The notes: a model not told the origin generated them from the sequence alone. Positions 37,601-50,557 are shown, numbered from the stretch's first letter. The stretch is DNA of 64,000 nucleotides from Watersipora subatra (GCF_963576615.1 NC_088708.1:62350672-62414671), one strand, 5' to 3'. Made by a program: numbers and translations.

Positions 37601-38918
37601 CCTGTCAGCATTATAAAAGGAATTTTTATACGGAAACAAAACCTGAAACAAATGAAATACAAAGTAAGCAATTCTCTTGGCTCTGACTGACAGACAGACA
37701 GACACTAGTCAAGTAAGCATAAAGTACCTGCTTCAATGAACTACCCCAAAAGTTCTAAGAATAGTTTAATGACAAACTCTGTGGCTACTGTTGTTCAATT
37801 ACATGCAATAAGGAGATTGTACTGCTTTAGGCTGTTGGTTAAAAGGTAAGGAGATTTCTACTATATGAATTACACATGAAAAAAAGTTTAACTGGAAGCA
37901 TCAATACTCTGATTGTCTAGTTTCTCACATATTCTATGAGTAAAGGCTGATCACTTTGACTCAAGCTCAGACTATGTTTAACATAAATATGTCAGTTGCT
38001 GCTAAAGAGTTGCTGCTATTTAGAAATACTTGGAGACAATCTACAGTTATACAATTGTACTGTATAACTGTTGTACACATGAAAAAATAACTACAAGTCC
38101 TACAACTGTAGCAGTACACCCTACTGCATAATTGCACAACTGTTATACAGTAGGTTGTACTGCTACCGTTGTAGCAGTACAACCTACAGTTATCATATGT
38201 AATAAATCGATAAATGATGCAGGTTATACATGTAGAAGAGTTAATTGTCTACCAAGCATGTGGGTGTCATAGCCAGCCTCTTTGAGTTTTTCTGGCAGCG
38301 TTGGCATCTCAAGAGGCATACCGTAAGGAGCACCAGGTTGAATTACTCCATGCTGAAGACCAGTATGAATGGGTAATCGTCCTTTTAAGAGAAATGCATG
38401 CCATTAATAAGTTTAGTCCAACTATGCTAATCTATGAGAGTCAGACAACTGCTAAGGCTCTTTAGTAATGTCACAAGTGACTAAAAATTTGTTTGCATGA
38501 TATAATATATATAAGATATACTTCTTCGAACTCAAATCCAGATATTCTAGTGAGACAGTCCTTAGAAGAGTACAAAGTATAGATCTAGTTCAGAACTAAA
38601 CATCGATAGGGTGAAGTTGTCATAAAAAAACTTAATCTCGTCAAGGTTGATTCACTTACCAGCAAGCAGGGCATTCCTTGAAGGGGTGCAAAGAGGCTGC
38701 ACATAGTAGTTGTCTAAGGTGATGCCTTCACTGGCCAGTTTATCTAAAACTGGAGTCTTGATTTGTCCTCCTCCGCCATTGTAACCTATGTCAGCGAATC
38801 CTAAGTCATCTGCCAAGACAAAGACAATGTTAGGTTTGTTTGGAGCCAACGCAGCAAAAACTGAATTAAACTCCAGCAATGCTAAAGCATAGAGAGTGAA
38901 CACTTTGCATGACATCAT
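34677..38918 (-). pseudogene. ARSB: arylsulfatase B-like gene C, 3'-truncated duplicate
   Basis: Exons 38660-38918, 38253-38381, 37494-37601, 36367-36500, 36046-36172, 35543-35722 and 34677-34867 match exons 1-7 of gene A and stay in phase (376 codons, no stop). The catalytic residues of these exons are kept, including CTPSR and SSDNGG. Exons 8-10 (ELLHNYDP to EPWQ) are absent: similarity to A ends at 34035, inside intron 7, where the GCTAGC minisatellite begins. If intron 7 is retained, the frame stops 14 codons past exon 7 (390 aa in all). The lost part forms the C-terminal subdomain of the fold, so the product is probably inactive unless it splices onto gene B exons downstream. Confidence 0.85.
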
Positions 38919-38969
38919 CTCTCTCCCTCTACTGTGAATGTTCGCTGAAGCCAGTCAGAGTGAATTTAG

Positions 38970-38978
38970 CTTATCAGT
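38970..38978 (-). promoter_or_regulatory. GATA-type site upstream of gene C
   Basis: ACTGATAAG on the minus strand, the duplicated counterpart of the site at gene A. The gene C promoter region therefore looks intact. Confidence 0.45.
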
Positions 38979-39884
38979 TTTGTTCTAAGTGTAGTATCAT
39001 AGCTTTGAGCACGCATGGATTTTTTGCTAGCTGTCGTTGTTCCCATGGCTATCACAGCTTCTATTATTTCAGGTTGATTTAGTCTGTTTGATTTAGTCTC
39101 GGTGTTTATAATTTACAAGCAGATAGGTAATTGTAGTCTTTTTTATAAATGCTTTGTTGCTCTGACTTTTAGTAAAAACTGTTTGGATTACAAAATTTGA
39201 CTAAGTTTTTACTTTCATTGCTGCAAAAATCATAGCATTCTATTTTTATGAGACATGCTACAAACATCACAGTGAATTAATTTTTCAACACTTACAAATT
39301 CAGATTTAATTAATAATCGTATTTATTTCTGGGTGAACAGCTTTCTAAACACAAGGCATGATTGTCTATTCACAAACAAATAAACAACTCTGCAAACACA
39401 AAGCATGATTGCACACCTACAAACAAATAATCATTCTGTACACACAATGTATGATTGTACACCCACAACCAAGTGAGCACTCTGTAAACGCAAGGCATGA
39501 TTGCACTTCTTTCTTTCACAACTTAGCAACCAGCTATGGTTAGACTGACTATTTTTCCAAACATCCAAAATAAAAAATTTTGACATCTGAATCGTGCATA
39601 TTGAAAATAAATAACTTGAGTAATAATAGAATGAATGTAATATAATTGTACTCGTTAACTTATGAATTGTTTTTTAGTTGTGAAATAAAAACAATCAGCT
39701 ATTATAGAGCTAGAATACAAAGCTTTTTCAGAACTGACCGATGCTCATGTATGGTAAGTTAGAACACACAAAGCTGACCAATGTCGATGTTTGTCGGTAA
39801 GTTAGAGGAATGATAATAAATGATAATAATGCGGCTCTTGTGGAGCTGACATGTCATGAAGTAACCCGTGGTAACAATGTATTC

Positions 39885-40025
39885 TGTATGTCATGATATC
39901 TGTATGCCATGATATCTGTATGTCATGATATATGTATGCCATGATATATGTATGCCATGATATCTGTATGCCATAATATCTGTATGCCATGATATCTGTA
40001 TGCTATGACATCTGTATGTCATGAC
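39885..40025. repeat. 16-bp minisatellite, unit 2 copy
   Basis: TATGCCATGATATCTG units, about nine, the shortened partner of the array at 24280-24535. Confidence 0.85.
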
Positions 40026-41164
40026 ATGGCTTAATCAAAGTTTTTCTTTGGGCAGAAGTCAAACTATTGACCTTGTTTAAAAGAAGGTACAATTGGACTA
40101 CCTACATGTATGAGGTGAGCACAAGGCTATGTATATGATGTTAATGTTTCAATTGCATACTGATCACAATTGTAAAAGAATTACATTAATTTTTTATGCT
40201 AATGAATCACATGATATCAACTGATAATCAGGTGGCAGAGGCCATCATTGGAAGTCAGTGGTTAGGAGTGTGTTTCTCCTCCCTTCATGGAAATCGTGGC
40301 CTAGAATATTTATAGGCTATGACAACCAGCTGTTTGCTACATAAAATTAAGCTCATCTAAAGCCAAAGGTCTTTTAGACTAAGCTGTGGGCTATCCTTTA
40401 ATCAATAGAATGGTTATCATATTAGTTGTATATCATTGAAGTGGGCAGGTAAAGGACAACTCCAACTTTACTGATGCATTATGAAATATCTCAATTAAAT
40501 AATAAATACTTATTACTGCATATCCAGGGAGCAATTCTGATAATAAGATCACATGATACCCAGTGTGTCAAGCCGTGTCTGAAGACAGAGAATTCAATTT
40601 AGTTGGCGCTGGCCATCTCCCTGGTGTGCACTGCTTCAGCTAAATGGGTGGTCAACTTGGTGACCTATATGTGAAAATAGATGGCTCATTTCATACCGAA
40701 GTTTTAGGATTCATGGCCTCTGAAAATGATTTGTAAGGGTAGCATTGCGTTGTTGCTCAAGTTGGCACAATGACTTGATCACAAATCAAACCAGCCAGCT
40801 ATCTTTACAAATGCAACATCTACAGCACATCTGTGCTACTGTGTGTACTGCCTAGAGTATTCCCAGCCAACAAACCAATGAGGTGTATAGGGTAGACATG
40901 GCAGTGTGAATCGTTGGTACAGAAAATATCTGTACCAACGGTATAGATCTGTTGGTAGATAGAATAGTGTGTCATATAGCCACGGTTCCTAGTAAATTGC
41001 AAAGTAATTTTGATCTATCTTGGTGATCATCCTTGAATAACAACAATAATTAGAATAATAATAATATTCCTTAGAAAGATCCAGTCCATCCCAGCCTAAT
41101 GAGACTAGGTACATGACAAAAACAACATCAGCTTAAGCTGTGATAAGACCAATAATAACAATGA

Positions 41165-42866
41165 TGATAATAATAATAATTAAAAAATAGAGGAGATGTC
41201 TCAAATGAGAGACTAAAAGCTGCTATTGCTGATCATTGCTGCCCAGGATCAATAATTAAGAACCAACTGTAGGAAGGCCAAGATAAAAAAGTCAACAAAC
41301 GATCCGAAATGCAGATTGAGCAAGCAGAAAGATGAAACAGTGTCCCACATAGTCAATGAATGCAGTAAGATCGCACAGACAGAATATAAGGGTGGCATGA
41401 CAAAGTGGCAAGTGCAGTGCACTGGAGCATATGCAAGAAACATGAGTTGCCCCACACAGAAAAATGGTACTACCACCGTGCAGAAGCTGTATTGGAGAAT
41501 GAGAAAGTGAAGCTGCTATAGGACTTCAATGTGCAAACAGACAAGGTTATTGAAGCTAGAAGACCAGACCTGATACTAATAAACAAAGAAATCAAACAAT
41601 GTCAGGTTATAGACATAGAAATACCTGAAGACATAAGGGTAGTACAGAAGAAAGATGAGAAGATTGGTAAATGCAAAGAGCTTGGGTTCGAGAAAAACAG
41701 ACTGTGGAGGGTAAAGACCAAAGTGATACCAATAGTAATTGGTGCACTTAGAACAATATCAATGAGGCATATAGCATACCTGGCCGAGGTAGGAGTAATC
41801 ATGTCTTTTGAAACTATACAGAAGACAGCCATCTTAGGAACAGCTCACATATAGAGGAAGGTCCTCTCTTAGTGGAATTGAGGAAGATGTTGGATCCTTT
41901 GGCCTTATGTTAAAGGTTGACTTGCAACAAAATTCACATTACAGTTATTTGGTATCAAAAGATTCACCATGTTTTACTCTGTTGTATTGTAAGTGCCAAA
42001 TATGTGGAAATGTGATTACAAGCTCTTAAAAGCTCAAAAACAAAAAGCCGCCGTAGAATGGAATCTCTTTATTTCGACGACGTAACCACGAAATTCGGTT
42101 ATTGTCTTGTCACGTGATGTTCTCACGTGAATTGAAAGGCCAATAAAAAGCTCAACATAAAACTTGTCGTAGTACTAGTTTATGACAAACACTTCGGGTT
42201 TTACCAAAGACCCCGTATCAAATATAAATGCTCGCTACTTTACAGTCTTGTTTCGGCACTATTCAATCGTCAAGTCGTAATCTGAACATGTGACCAAATA
42301 CTTTGCAAATAACTTTTGCAGCACTTTTCGATTATCACAGGTGACCAACAGGCTCGTCATGATTATCAGACAATGATATGTACTCCTTCGAGCTAAGGAT
42401 AAAAAGTTTAACGATTTTTTACGGTAAGTTATAAGATATCACTGCTAAAAGTGACAGCATTACAATGACGATAAAGCAGACGCGTAAGAACAATAGACAT
42501 AGTTTTATTGAATGCGTAAAGTATATTTGTGAAAATATTTCGACGAATAAGGTTGCAAGAAAGTGTAAACAGAAACCATCTCTCACAACTACATCACATT
42601 TGAGCCGTTTTGAAAAGGGAATCCAAACTACGGCGGTCTCGTGTGGCTCCAATTTTCTGTTCGTTTTTGAGCTTTTAAGAGCTTGTAATCACCTTTCCAC
42701 ATATTTTGCACCTACAACACAACAGAGTAAGACATGGTGAATCGTTTCATATCAAATAACGGTAATGTGAATTTTGTTGCAAGTCAACCTTTAAGACCCA
42801 GACTGAACACAGACTAAAACCAATCACCTACCACCACACGACTGTGAAGAAAAACTTTTACAGTAA
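41165..42866 (+). mobile_element. R2-like LINE 3' fragment, unit 2, interrupted by a MITE
   Basis: Homologous to 25723-26505 but on the plus strand. The knuckle region reads KQKDETVSHIVNECSK (about 41320-41370) with the second Cys replaced by Ser. The endonuclease-like frame at 41531-41854 contains ARRPDLILINKEIKQCQVID and IGALRTISMRHIAYL. It keeps the RPD motif that unit 1 has lost. The element is split at 41913/42791 by the TTAA-flanked MITE and resumes with AGACCCAGACTGAACAC up to a (TAA)n tail. Dead copy. Confidence 0.7.
41914..42790. mobile_element. MITE with long inverted ends and TTAA target duplication (piggyBac-like)
   Basis: An 877-bp element starting AGGTTGACTTGCAACAAAAT and ending with the exact complement of that sequence. 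Inverted similarity extends about 140 bp inward (through GATTACAAGCTCTTAAAAGC). It is flanked by TTAA on both sides (41910-41913 and 42791-42794). The orthologous LINE fragment in unit 1 has a single TTAA at 25788-25791, the empty site. TTAA duplication is the hallmark of piggyBac transposition. The 91-aa frame inside (42465-42740) is unrecognised, so the element looks non-autonomous. Confidence 0.9.
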
Positions 42867-42876
42867 TAATAATAAT

Positions 42877-43933
42877 CTCACGATCAAACACGAGCGAAGC
42901 GAGTGTGTTTGGGAGCTTTATGATAAATGCATATGTGCACACAACTCCCAAAAAGTATCCACTAACAGTCATACCCAAATCCTTGAACCGAAATCCCATC
43001 AAAACATTTAACCATTTTTCTTTGGAGTCGTTTACATATAAATATGATACAAAACACCTATACACCTATTTAAATATGTTACCAAGTCTTTGAAGATTGT
43101 CAACAATATCCTAAAACTTACCCATCTGATCAGATGATACTATAACTAGAAAGATTCAATTGGCCTAAAGTCGGCATTAAAACCTGACAAGCCTTTTTAA
43201 TCAAAATTAAGACCGGCCAACAAAACGCCCATAAAGCCGTGTGACAGATAGTAGAAAAATGTGCACATTTCACCAGTCTATGGCATTGTCCAATTGCCAA
43301 AAGTTTCTGCAATAAACATAGACCGTTTGTTTTACCTTCAGTAAATCGTAACATTATGACATTGCAATATTGATTTACAGGTACAAAAATGTGGTACACA
43401 GTTTATCAGCCTATGTTTTTTTATCCAATTACCGAAGGTTTCATTAAATTATCTAGAACATTAGCCAAATTTCTTTACATCTTATGTACAAGCTAGGGCC
43501 GAACTACAGTGCCCTTTTATGACAAGAACATTTCTTTATTTTGCTCAGGTTTGCAGAAAACTTCCAGACACACGTGAATGCTAATGCTCGCTTTCTGTTA
43601 CAAATCGCTGTCAAAACCATTCTACATTCAACACAACCAACTTTCAAACGTGTATATTATACAGCAGCTTGTCATTTTACTTCTAATACTGCATTTCTCT
43701 TATTGCAGGGGAGAGATATAAACATATAATCGTTTCCTTTCATTATTGCTGTTTGTTGTACATAATAACACCCAGTACATCCCAGCTACCATTGCAGCTA
43801 CCATTGCAGTTCTCTTATTGCACTGCATTGCCATTTGACTGCTAATATGGCATTTTTCAACCAGCAGTACTCTTTCTGTTTTCCAATATCACTTTGGTCG
43901 TGGGCAGGGAATTTCTGACAGGGGAATTTCTAG
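42877..43933. other. 1.06-kb block present only in unit 2
   Basis: It begins CTCACGATCAAACACGAGCG right after the LINE tail and ends GGGGAATTTCTAG before the sequence matching unit 1 resumes. No terminal inverted repeats are obvious. Frames of 83 and 89 aa (minus strand) have no recognisable domain. It is either an insertion of unknown type in unit 2 or a loss from unit 1. Confidence 0.5.
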
Positions 43934-44374
43934 TATACTTCTATTCATCCTATTACTGTGAATAAACTGTTCGTGTCTGATTGGACCGACTTCTGTAACA
44001 AATATGATTAAAAGGCTGACTTTTTTTGCTCCTATTGAGGGAAGATCTAAATGGCCACAACTTTCATTTTGTATAAGGTCTCTTTATGCTTATGCTGTTT
44101 ATGACTAATTTCATGAGCAGTCCGAGTATATGACTATAAGTTTGGCACCTCATAAATAAACCAAACCTGTTTCCAATCATTTGGTAGTGTCTCAACCTTC
44201 AAGACAATGGCAATCATGTTTTCAGAATAAATCTGCAGTCTTGTTGTTCACCCCTCTTTAGCTTTGAAATTAGTCGATACTTATTGTTTAATGTCCAATG
44301 TCCAAATTATTATTTTATGTAATAATAATTTTTAATAATTTAATTTGATAAATAATGATTTTGATCTGATGTTA

Positions 44375-44440
44375 ATAAATATAGCCTTAGTAGCTTGTTG
44401 GAAAATATAGCCTTAGTAGCTTGTTGGAAAATATAGATGT
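44375..44440. repeat. TATAGCCTTAGTAGCTTGTT minisatellite, unit 2
   Basis: Two full units remain (four in unit 1), just beyond the gene D poly(A) signal. Confidence 0.8.
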
Positions 44441-44498
44441 GGTAATTTGCGGAAAGGCACTTGTTTTTATCAAGAAATATTAAAGCAATCACCAAATA

Positions 44499-44504
44499 TT
44501 TATT
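44499..44504 (-). terminator. poly(A) signal of arylsulfatase gene D
   Basis: AATAAA on the minus strand about 375 bp after the stop, in the same context as in A and B. Confidence 0.65.
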
Positions 44505-44876
44505 TGTGGTTTTACAAGCAGTACATCAGAATTCACAAATAAAGTTACATCTATGCTAGATAGATAACCAAGGATTATCAGAGAGACAAATGACTAAACA
44601 CCAAACAGTAGATTTATGCTCCTCCAGCCGATCAATGTTCTATCATGGCAAGCAAGGTTTGCTATTTCCATGACAAACATACAAACAATAAAGGTTTGAG
44701 ATGCTCAATCTCTCTGATAACAGAAGGAGAGTTGAACCACTGCATGATCAAGTATATTTTCAGCAGATGAGTCTAGCAGAGAATCCAATAAAAATGTAAC
44801 TTAAAGTGACTTTGACTAATTTGTTAGTCGCTAGTGTTAAAATAGTTCTCTGACAATCAGTTCAGTGTAAGAGTTC

Positions 44877-47800
44877 CTACTGCCACGGCTCCCAGGAGTC
44901 GCCATGTTTGCTAGGGTCCGCCTCCTTTAGTTGATTGGCTGGATTAAGTGGAGGCACCGCTCCTTGAGCATATTTGGCCAATTTACTTAGCATTATGTCC
45001 ACTACTTCTGGTCTTTCCTGTGAACCAAAGATGCACTTGTAAAGCCACAGACAGATTGATATAAAAACCATTATTCATATGAATTCTGGAGAACTATTTA
45101 GATGCTGTGACAGTAGCTGTAAGAGCAGATGGCTCTAATTAAGACTTCATATACTAACCATAAAAAATGGGGAATACCCAATAAGTGCAGCTATAATTGG
45201 ATATATTGTGGTTGTTTCTTCGATCATCAACTAGACTTGGTTACTCATACCGAGATTTTATTGAGGGTCGCTATATAGCCAGACTTACCACATAGATTAG
45301 CCTGCATTTCTATAGTATGTTCAAAGCAGTATATTCTATTTACAAACAACATTCCTGAATATGATACTTAACCTATATAAACTTAGATACAGTTAGGAGT
45401 ACACATACATGTACAGGTATGAATATACATGCCTATACATGTATAATGTGCACGTAAGTGTACAGTATACATGTATATTTTTACAAGCTACACGTAGGTG
45501 TACAGTAGCTTGTAAAAATATAAGTTTTGATACAATTGTTATATACGGTAAAACTGATAATTGGCCTTATGCATGTCATTAGATGAAATATGTGGGTCAG
45601 CTTTACTTACCTCTGATAAATCATTTCGCTCATAAGGGTCAGCAGTAATGTTAAATAGAAAGATGTTTTGTAGAAAAGAGCCATCATTTAGTGAGCTAAT
45701 CTTGTCTACAGCTTCATCATAAGAGCTGGTCTCTTGAACAACATCTACAAAAGGGTTCTTCATATGAACAGTAGCGCAGAGCAGTCCAAGTAGAACAATA
45801 GACAGTATGGCTGTTTTATCTAAACTCATAATGCAAGCTGACATGCAACAATGTTTGATGAGTAATTAGAACTAGATTTGATCCTGCCAGCTCAGAACCT
45901 ATTTGCTCTAGTAAATTATATATGACTTACATGTAGTTCAATATCGCATTGAGAAATTTTAAATTTATTCTACTTCTATGCGTAATTTTAGCAGCCCGTG
46001 TCACTTCATTGTTGAGTACAAAACAACAAATTGTTAGATGAATAAGAAAAGAGTAAGATTTTATCAAGTTATTTGCACCTGCCAGCGGGTGCCAGATACA
46101 CTGAAGTTGAATGAACGCCATATTTTATGATTGTTTAATGCATTATAGTTTTCTATACACATGTTTATATATTGTCACACAGCTATCCGGCTGAAATCTT
46201 TATTTTCTTATAATAAGCCTTTTTTATTTTCTTAAGATCATCACAGTTACAAATGCATTCATTCAAACTGGTCGACTATGAACATAATAATGGCATTATT
46301 GAAAGCTGAAAAAATACGTTCGCAACTGACATACATTTGCTAGTGACTGGTTTGTACCATCCATCAGCTAGTGGAATGCCTGTGATGATCTTATAGTCAC
46401 CAACCCTCAGCGCCGCCTGCTGTCGATTGTCGAAAGGTGAATTCCTTCTTCTGAATCCATAGCTTGGCATGAGTGGGTCATAATTATGCAGCAGCTCCTA
46501 AAAAATTCAAACTAATCTATAACCCATAGCATGTGTGTACCAACATAACAAGAGCTTCAGAAGTCATGGATTCTACTTCTTTGTTAGTAAAAAAAAGATA
46601 ATAGCAGAAGTTTGTATTTATTCTTATTTTTTGTGTGGAAGATCAATGTAAATGTTATGAATTCTATCATCATCTTTTTATTCAGATATGACATATAATA
46701 CCTTCCACTAGTTAGTTTTTAATATAAAGTTAGCCATCAGCTTTTAAATTTCCAATTAGTTCATTTTAGCGCTTGCTGTAAAATTTCTAGTAGGAGAGTT
46801 GAGCACTGTTCCACTTTGTTGTACTCTAACATATTCTAACATATTTGACACATGTTTTCTTCGTAGTTAGCAATTTAACCGGATGTTAAAATAATATCAG
46901 CTCTATAAGTTTTTTATTACTGAAACAAACTGTTAATCCATTCAGCTGTTTTCTTCTATCTACATTTTATATCTACAACCACTAGTTATTTTATAATCCA
47001 GTTGACTTGGTCTTCAAAAATCTACAATGTTCCTATAAGGTCAACTGAAGTTACACTGAGGTCAGTGTTTACCTAATTAGAAAGGTCAATAATGTTTATT
47101 AAAACAAAAAGCTAATGACATATGGAAGCAAGGAGTTACACATCAGGTGTCTTTTAATGACTGCCTTTGGGAAAATATACAGAATACTTTAACCCAAAAT
47201 CAAGTTAATGAGTTTTCTAACCTTTCTCGGGCTATGCCCTGTGCCGGTTATGGCAGCCCATTGATCGTACCCATCCAGTGTTAAGTTTTCTGTTGAAACA
47301 CCAGCCAAGCCAAGTATTGTTGGATACCAGTCTGAAATGTGGATCCACTCTTTGTTGCGCTTTTCTTGCTTTTCCACCAACGGTCCAGAGACAAAACCTG
47401 CCACACGTATGCCTGGAAAAGGAGAAGCAGCATTCAGTAGAAGACATGAGTTATAGCAGCACATGACAACATATCTGATGACCTATATTATTGTAAAAAT
47501 ACAGTAACAGCAAGGTAAGGTGGAACAAAGGTAAAAGAAAGTGTGTTCTATTTACCTGCACAGCGCGATTACAGAGTAAACTGGGACTGTATCAGAGTTG
47601 TTCTTCAGGGAAATTATTTGTATGTATTGCTTGGTTTAATCAGTTTCTATACCAAGCAATTGATCTATTTTTTAATTTATTATAAAGTTGTTCTTTTTAT
47701 AATAACTATTATCATGTTAATTATATATCAATATAAAATACTCATAATTTTTTTTACAGCAAATACTTTCTTTGTCCGCCATTTTAGTAAAAAATAGATT

Positions 47801-50503
47801 TTTGTGTTAACACAAGGGCGTAAACCTGAGAACGCCAATAAAATTAAATTCTTTATACACGTTTAGCGTAGCTCTGTTACTGAAACAGTTATGAAAAAGA
47901 AGCATTCTACTCACCCCCCTCAAATAAAGTGCCTTTGTTTCCTCTCAATGGATAATTACAACCGACGCCTCCCAGTGCTTGACTGTTGCCTCCGTTATCA
48001 CTAGAGAATATGAAGATGGTGTTATCCCACATTCCTGCTTCTTTTAGTGCCTCTGTCACATTACTGATAGCTTCATCAAGAACTGACACCTGCCCTAAAA
48101 GTAACAATTTAACAATATGACATGCGATGCTGGTGTTCTAGTCTTTTGGTGAGGGTGGTAAATCAAAACCACGTTTCAGTCATTTACCAGGATAGTACCT
48201 TTCAAGTCATACCACCAAGAGCTGACCGGATGTCATTGGAAGCATAACAAATAAGTGTGACGGAAAGGCAGGTGCATCTTCTCAGAACAAATAATCGGCC
48301 GGAAAGTGTTTGTTGATTTTATGTGATATTTTTGAGCTGATGTATTAAAATTAAGATGCAATGATATTACGGGAGTGTTATCATCTGTAGCAATTGTAAA
48401 TGATAAAACTAAAACCAACCTGCTAAGATGCGTCGCTGCTCATTCTCAATTGACTCATATTGGTTCTCATACTGAGCAGGCACCTGCTGAGGCTGATGTA
48501 CATTCTGGTATGCCAAATACATAAACATGGGAGACGACTTCTTGCTCTACAATCAAAGCTGACCAGTAAGAGGTAAAGGAGATGCTGAGTCATGACGTGG
48601 TAAAATTAATGCGACTATGTTGAATTATTTTGAAGAAAACTCATCATTTCTTATAACTGCTCCAACATTTTACATCAACTGTTCAGCAATTATGAAAACC
48701 AGAGCTTGTTTAATATTTGTCTAAAATTTGAAACCTCTCAAGACTTTTCTTCCCTTACCTGAAGCTGGATTAGTCGCATAGCTTCCTCGGTAAACACATG
48801 AGCAGAGTAGGTGTTGTTTTTTCCTATGTCTTTAGTTGTGCCATTGTGCAAGTCAAGGCCACAGTAGGAATGTGGGAATCGTGCGCATACTACAGTCAAT
48901 AATAATAATTCTAAGCATAACCAAATGACATGAAACTCACATCCTCTTCAGTATTTTCAATATTCCCACCAATTCCTTTTTTAAAGATCACAACACACTC
49001 ACATGTACTTTTACTATTTACGCTTTTAAAGCATGTCATATAACAGACTGTTTACTGAAATAACAACCCACTCATATATCCGGCATACTAATGGTGCTAT
49101 TTAAATCTGTGAGCATATATAACTGACTTTCTACTGAGATCACAACACACTCATATCTCTAGATTACAAACTCCAAAAATACTTATGTTGGTAGAAATAG
49201 TAACAATAAAAAATTAATACAAGCAACACCATACGTCGGTGGTTGAAGTAATCCTCCATGCCTTGATAGTACCCATAGAATGTGTCGAAGCCTCTGTTTA
49301 CAGGTAAATATTCTTTCTTGTACATGCCCAAGTGCCATTTACCTGCCAGCATTATAAAATGAAATGTTATAGTTTCAAAACCTTTAACAAAAGGAATACA
49401 CAGTAACCAAGTCTGTTGGTTTCTACACACAAACAAAATCTGTGAAGGAGAAAGACTCTGCTTCAGTACACAGCAAAAGTACTAAAAATGAATTTTTGAG
49501 ACTTTTTTGACCACTGTCGCTCAATTTCCACTAATAATCAAATTATAAAATTATACTGCTTCAGGCTCTTGTTTACAAAAGTGAGTAGACTTTTATCTTG
49601 TACATTTAGATCATAAATATATTGACAGCTTTTGTATTCTTGTTGGTACACTGATTATCTTAACTCAAACTCAGAATGCATTCTTAAAAACATTGGCCAA
49701 TTACTGCTTAAGAATTGCGGTTATTTTGATATACACGCATAAAATGCATTACATATACAGTTACATAAAACAGTAATAAATTATAGCAGGTTCAAAAGTC
49801 TACCAAGCATGTGAGTGTCATAACCAGCCTCCTTGAGTTTCTCTGGTAGCGTTGGTAATTCGAGCGGCATGCCATAAGGAGCAGCAGGTAGAAGGGCCAA
49901 ATGTTGAAGGCCAGTATGAATAGGCAACCGTCCTGGTAAAATACATTTTTACAGTTAAACAGCTATGAGAGAGAGACAGACAGCTCTTGAAGTTTTATAG
50001 CAATACCATAGGTTTGCAGGTTTGTTATTCAGTTGCATGAATAATTCTTTTAAATGCAAATTAGTGATAAGATTTACTTTTTAATTTAAAAATGCAGAGA
50101 TTTTAATAAGGCAGTTTTTTAGAAACTACAAATAAAAACGAGTTTAACACTGGAGAGCATAAGTCCGGTATATAAAAATAGGAACAAGTTCACAACCAAA
50201 CAATCATGTAATCACAGGCTTATTCTTATGAAGATTGATTCACTTACCAGCAAGCAGGGCACTCCTTGAAGGGGTGCAAAGAGGCTGCACATAGTAGTTG
50301 TCTAGGGTGACGCCTTCACTGGCCAGTTTATCTAAAACTGGAGTCTTGATTTGTCCTCCTCCACCATTGTAACCTATGTCAGCGAATCCCAAGTCATCTG
50401 CCAAAACAAAGACAACATTCGGCTTGCTCGAAGCTTGCGCAGGAAAATTAGCATTAAACATCAGCAAAGCTAAAGCAAAGAGAGTGAACATTTTGTACAA
50501 CAT
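44877..50503 (-). CDS. ARSB: arylsulfatase B-like gene D (complete)
   Basis: Ten exons: 50248-50503, 49804-49932, 49235-49342, 48759-48889, 48420-48546, 47915-48094, 47222-47412, 46335-46497, 45611-45744, 44877-45017; 519 aa, all in phase. It is the unit-2 duplicate of gene B, with introns nearly identical to B. Signal peptide about 1-24 ([14 protein letters not shown]). Catalytic residues as in B: D36/D37, C76-TPSR, K130/H132, H225, D283/N284, K304. Exon 7 departs from B towards A at some silent sites (CCAACGGTCC, GCCGGTTATGG), which hints at conversion between copies. It is head-to-head with gene E, with about 1.1 kb between the two ATGs. Confidence 0.95.
45390..45515. repeat. GTACATG repeat in intron 9 of D
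   Basis: Shorter version of the repeat at 28025-28205, with the hairpin-like block ACAAGCTACACGTAGGTGTA and TACAGTAGCTTGTA. Confidence 0.7.
45745..45844 (-). other. conserved in-frame extension upstream of exon 9 (gene D)
   Basis: An open frame starting ATG 45844 encodes [20 protein letters not shown] and [15 protein letters not shown] and runs straight into exon 9. It matches the gene B extension with only a few amino-acid changes. Confidence 0.35.
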
Positions 50504-50557
50504 TCTCTCTATAAAGCTCTGCTGCAAATGAGAGATGAAGCCAGACGGTTAAATTAC

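Larger units (their letters stand above)
38919..44876. other. spacer between genes D and C, unit 2
   Basis: Counterpart of 23314-27514. It contains the gene C upstream region, a shorter 16-bp minisatellite (39885-40025), the LINE fragment in reversed orientation with a nested MITE, a 1.06-kb block absent from unit 1 (42877-43933), a retroelement-like remnant (43934-44275), the TATAGCC minisatellite (44375-44440) and the gene D 3' UTR. No host exon was recognised. Confidence 0.7.
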
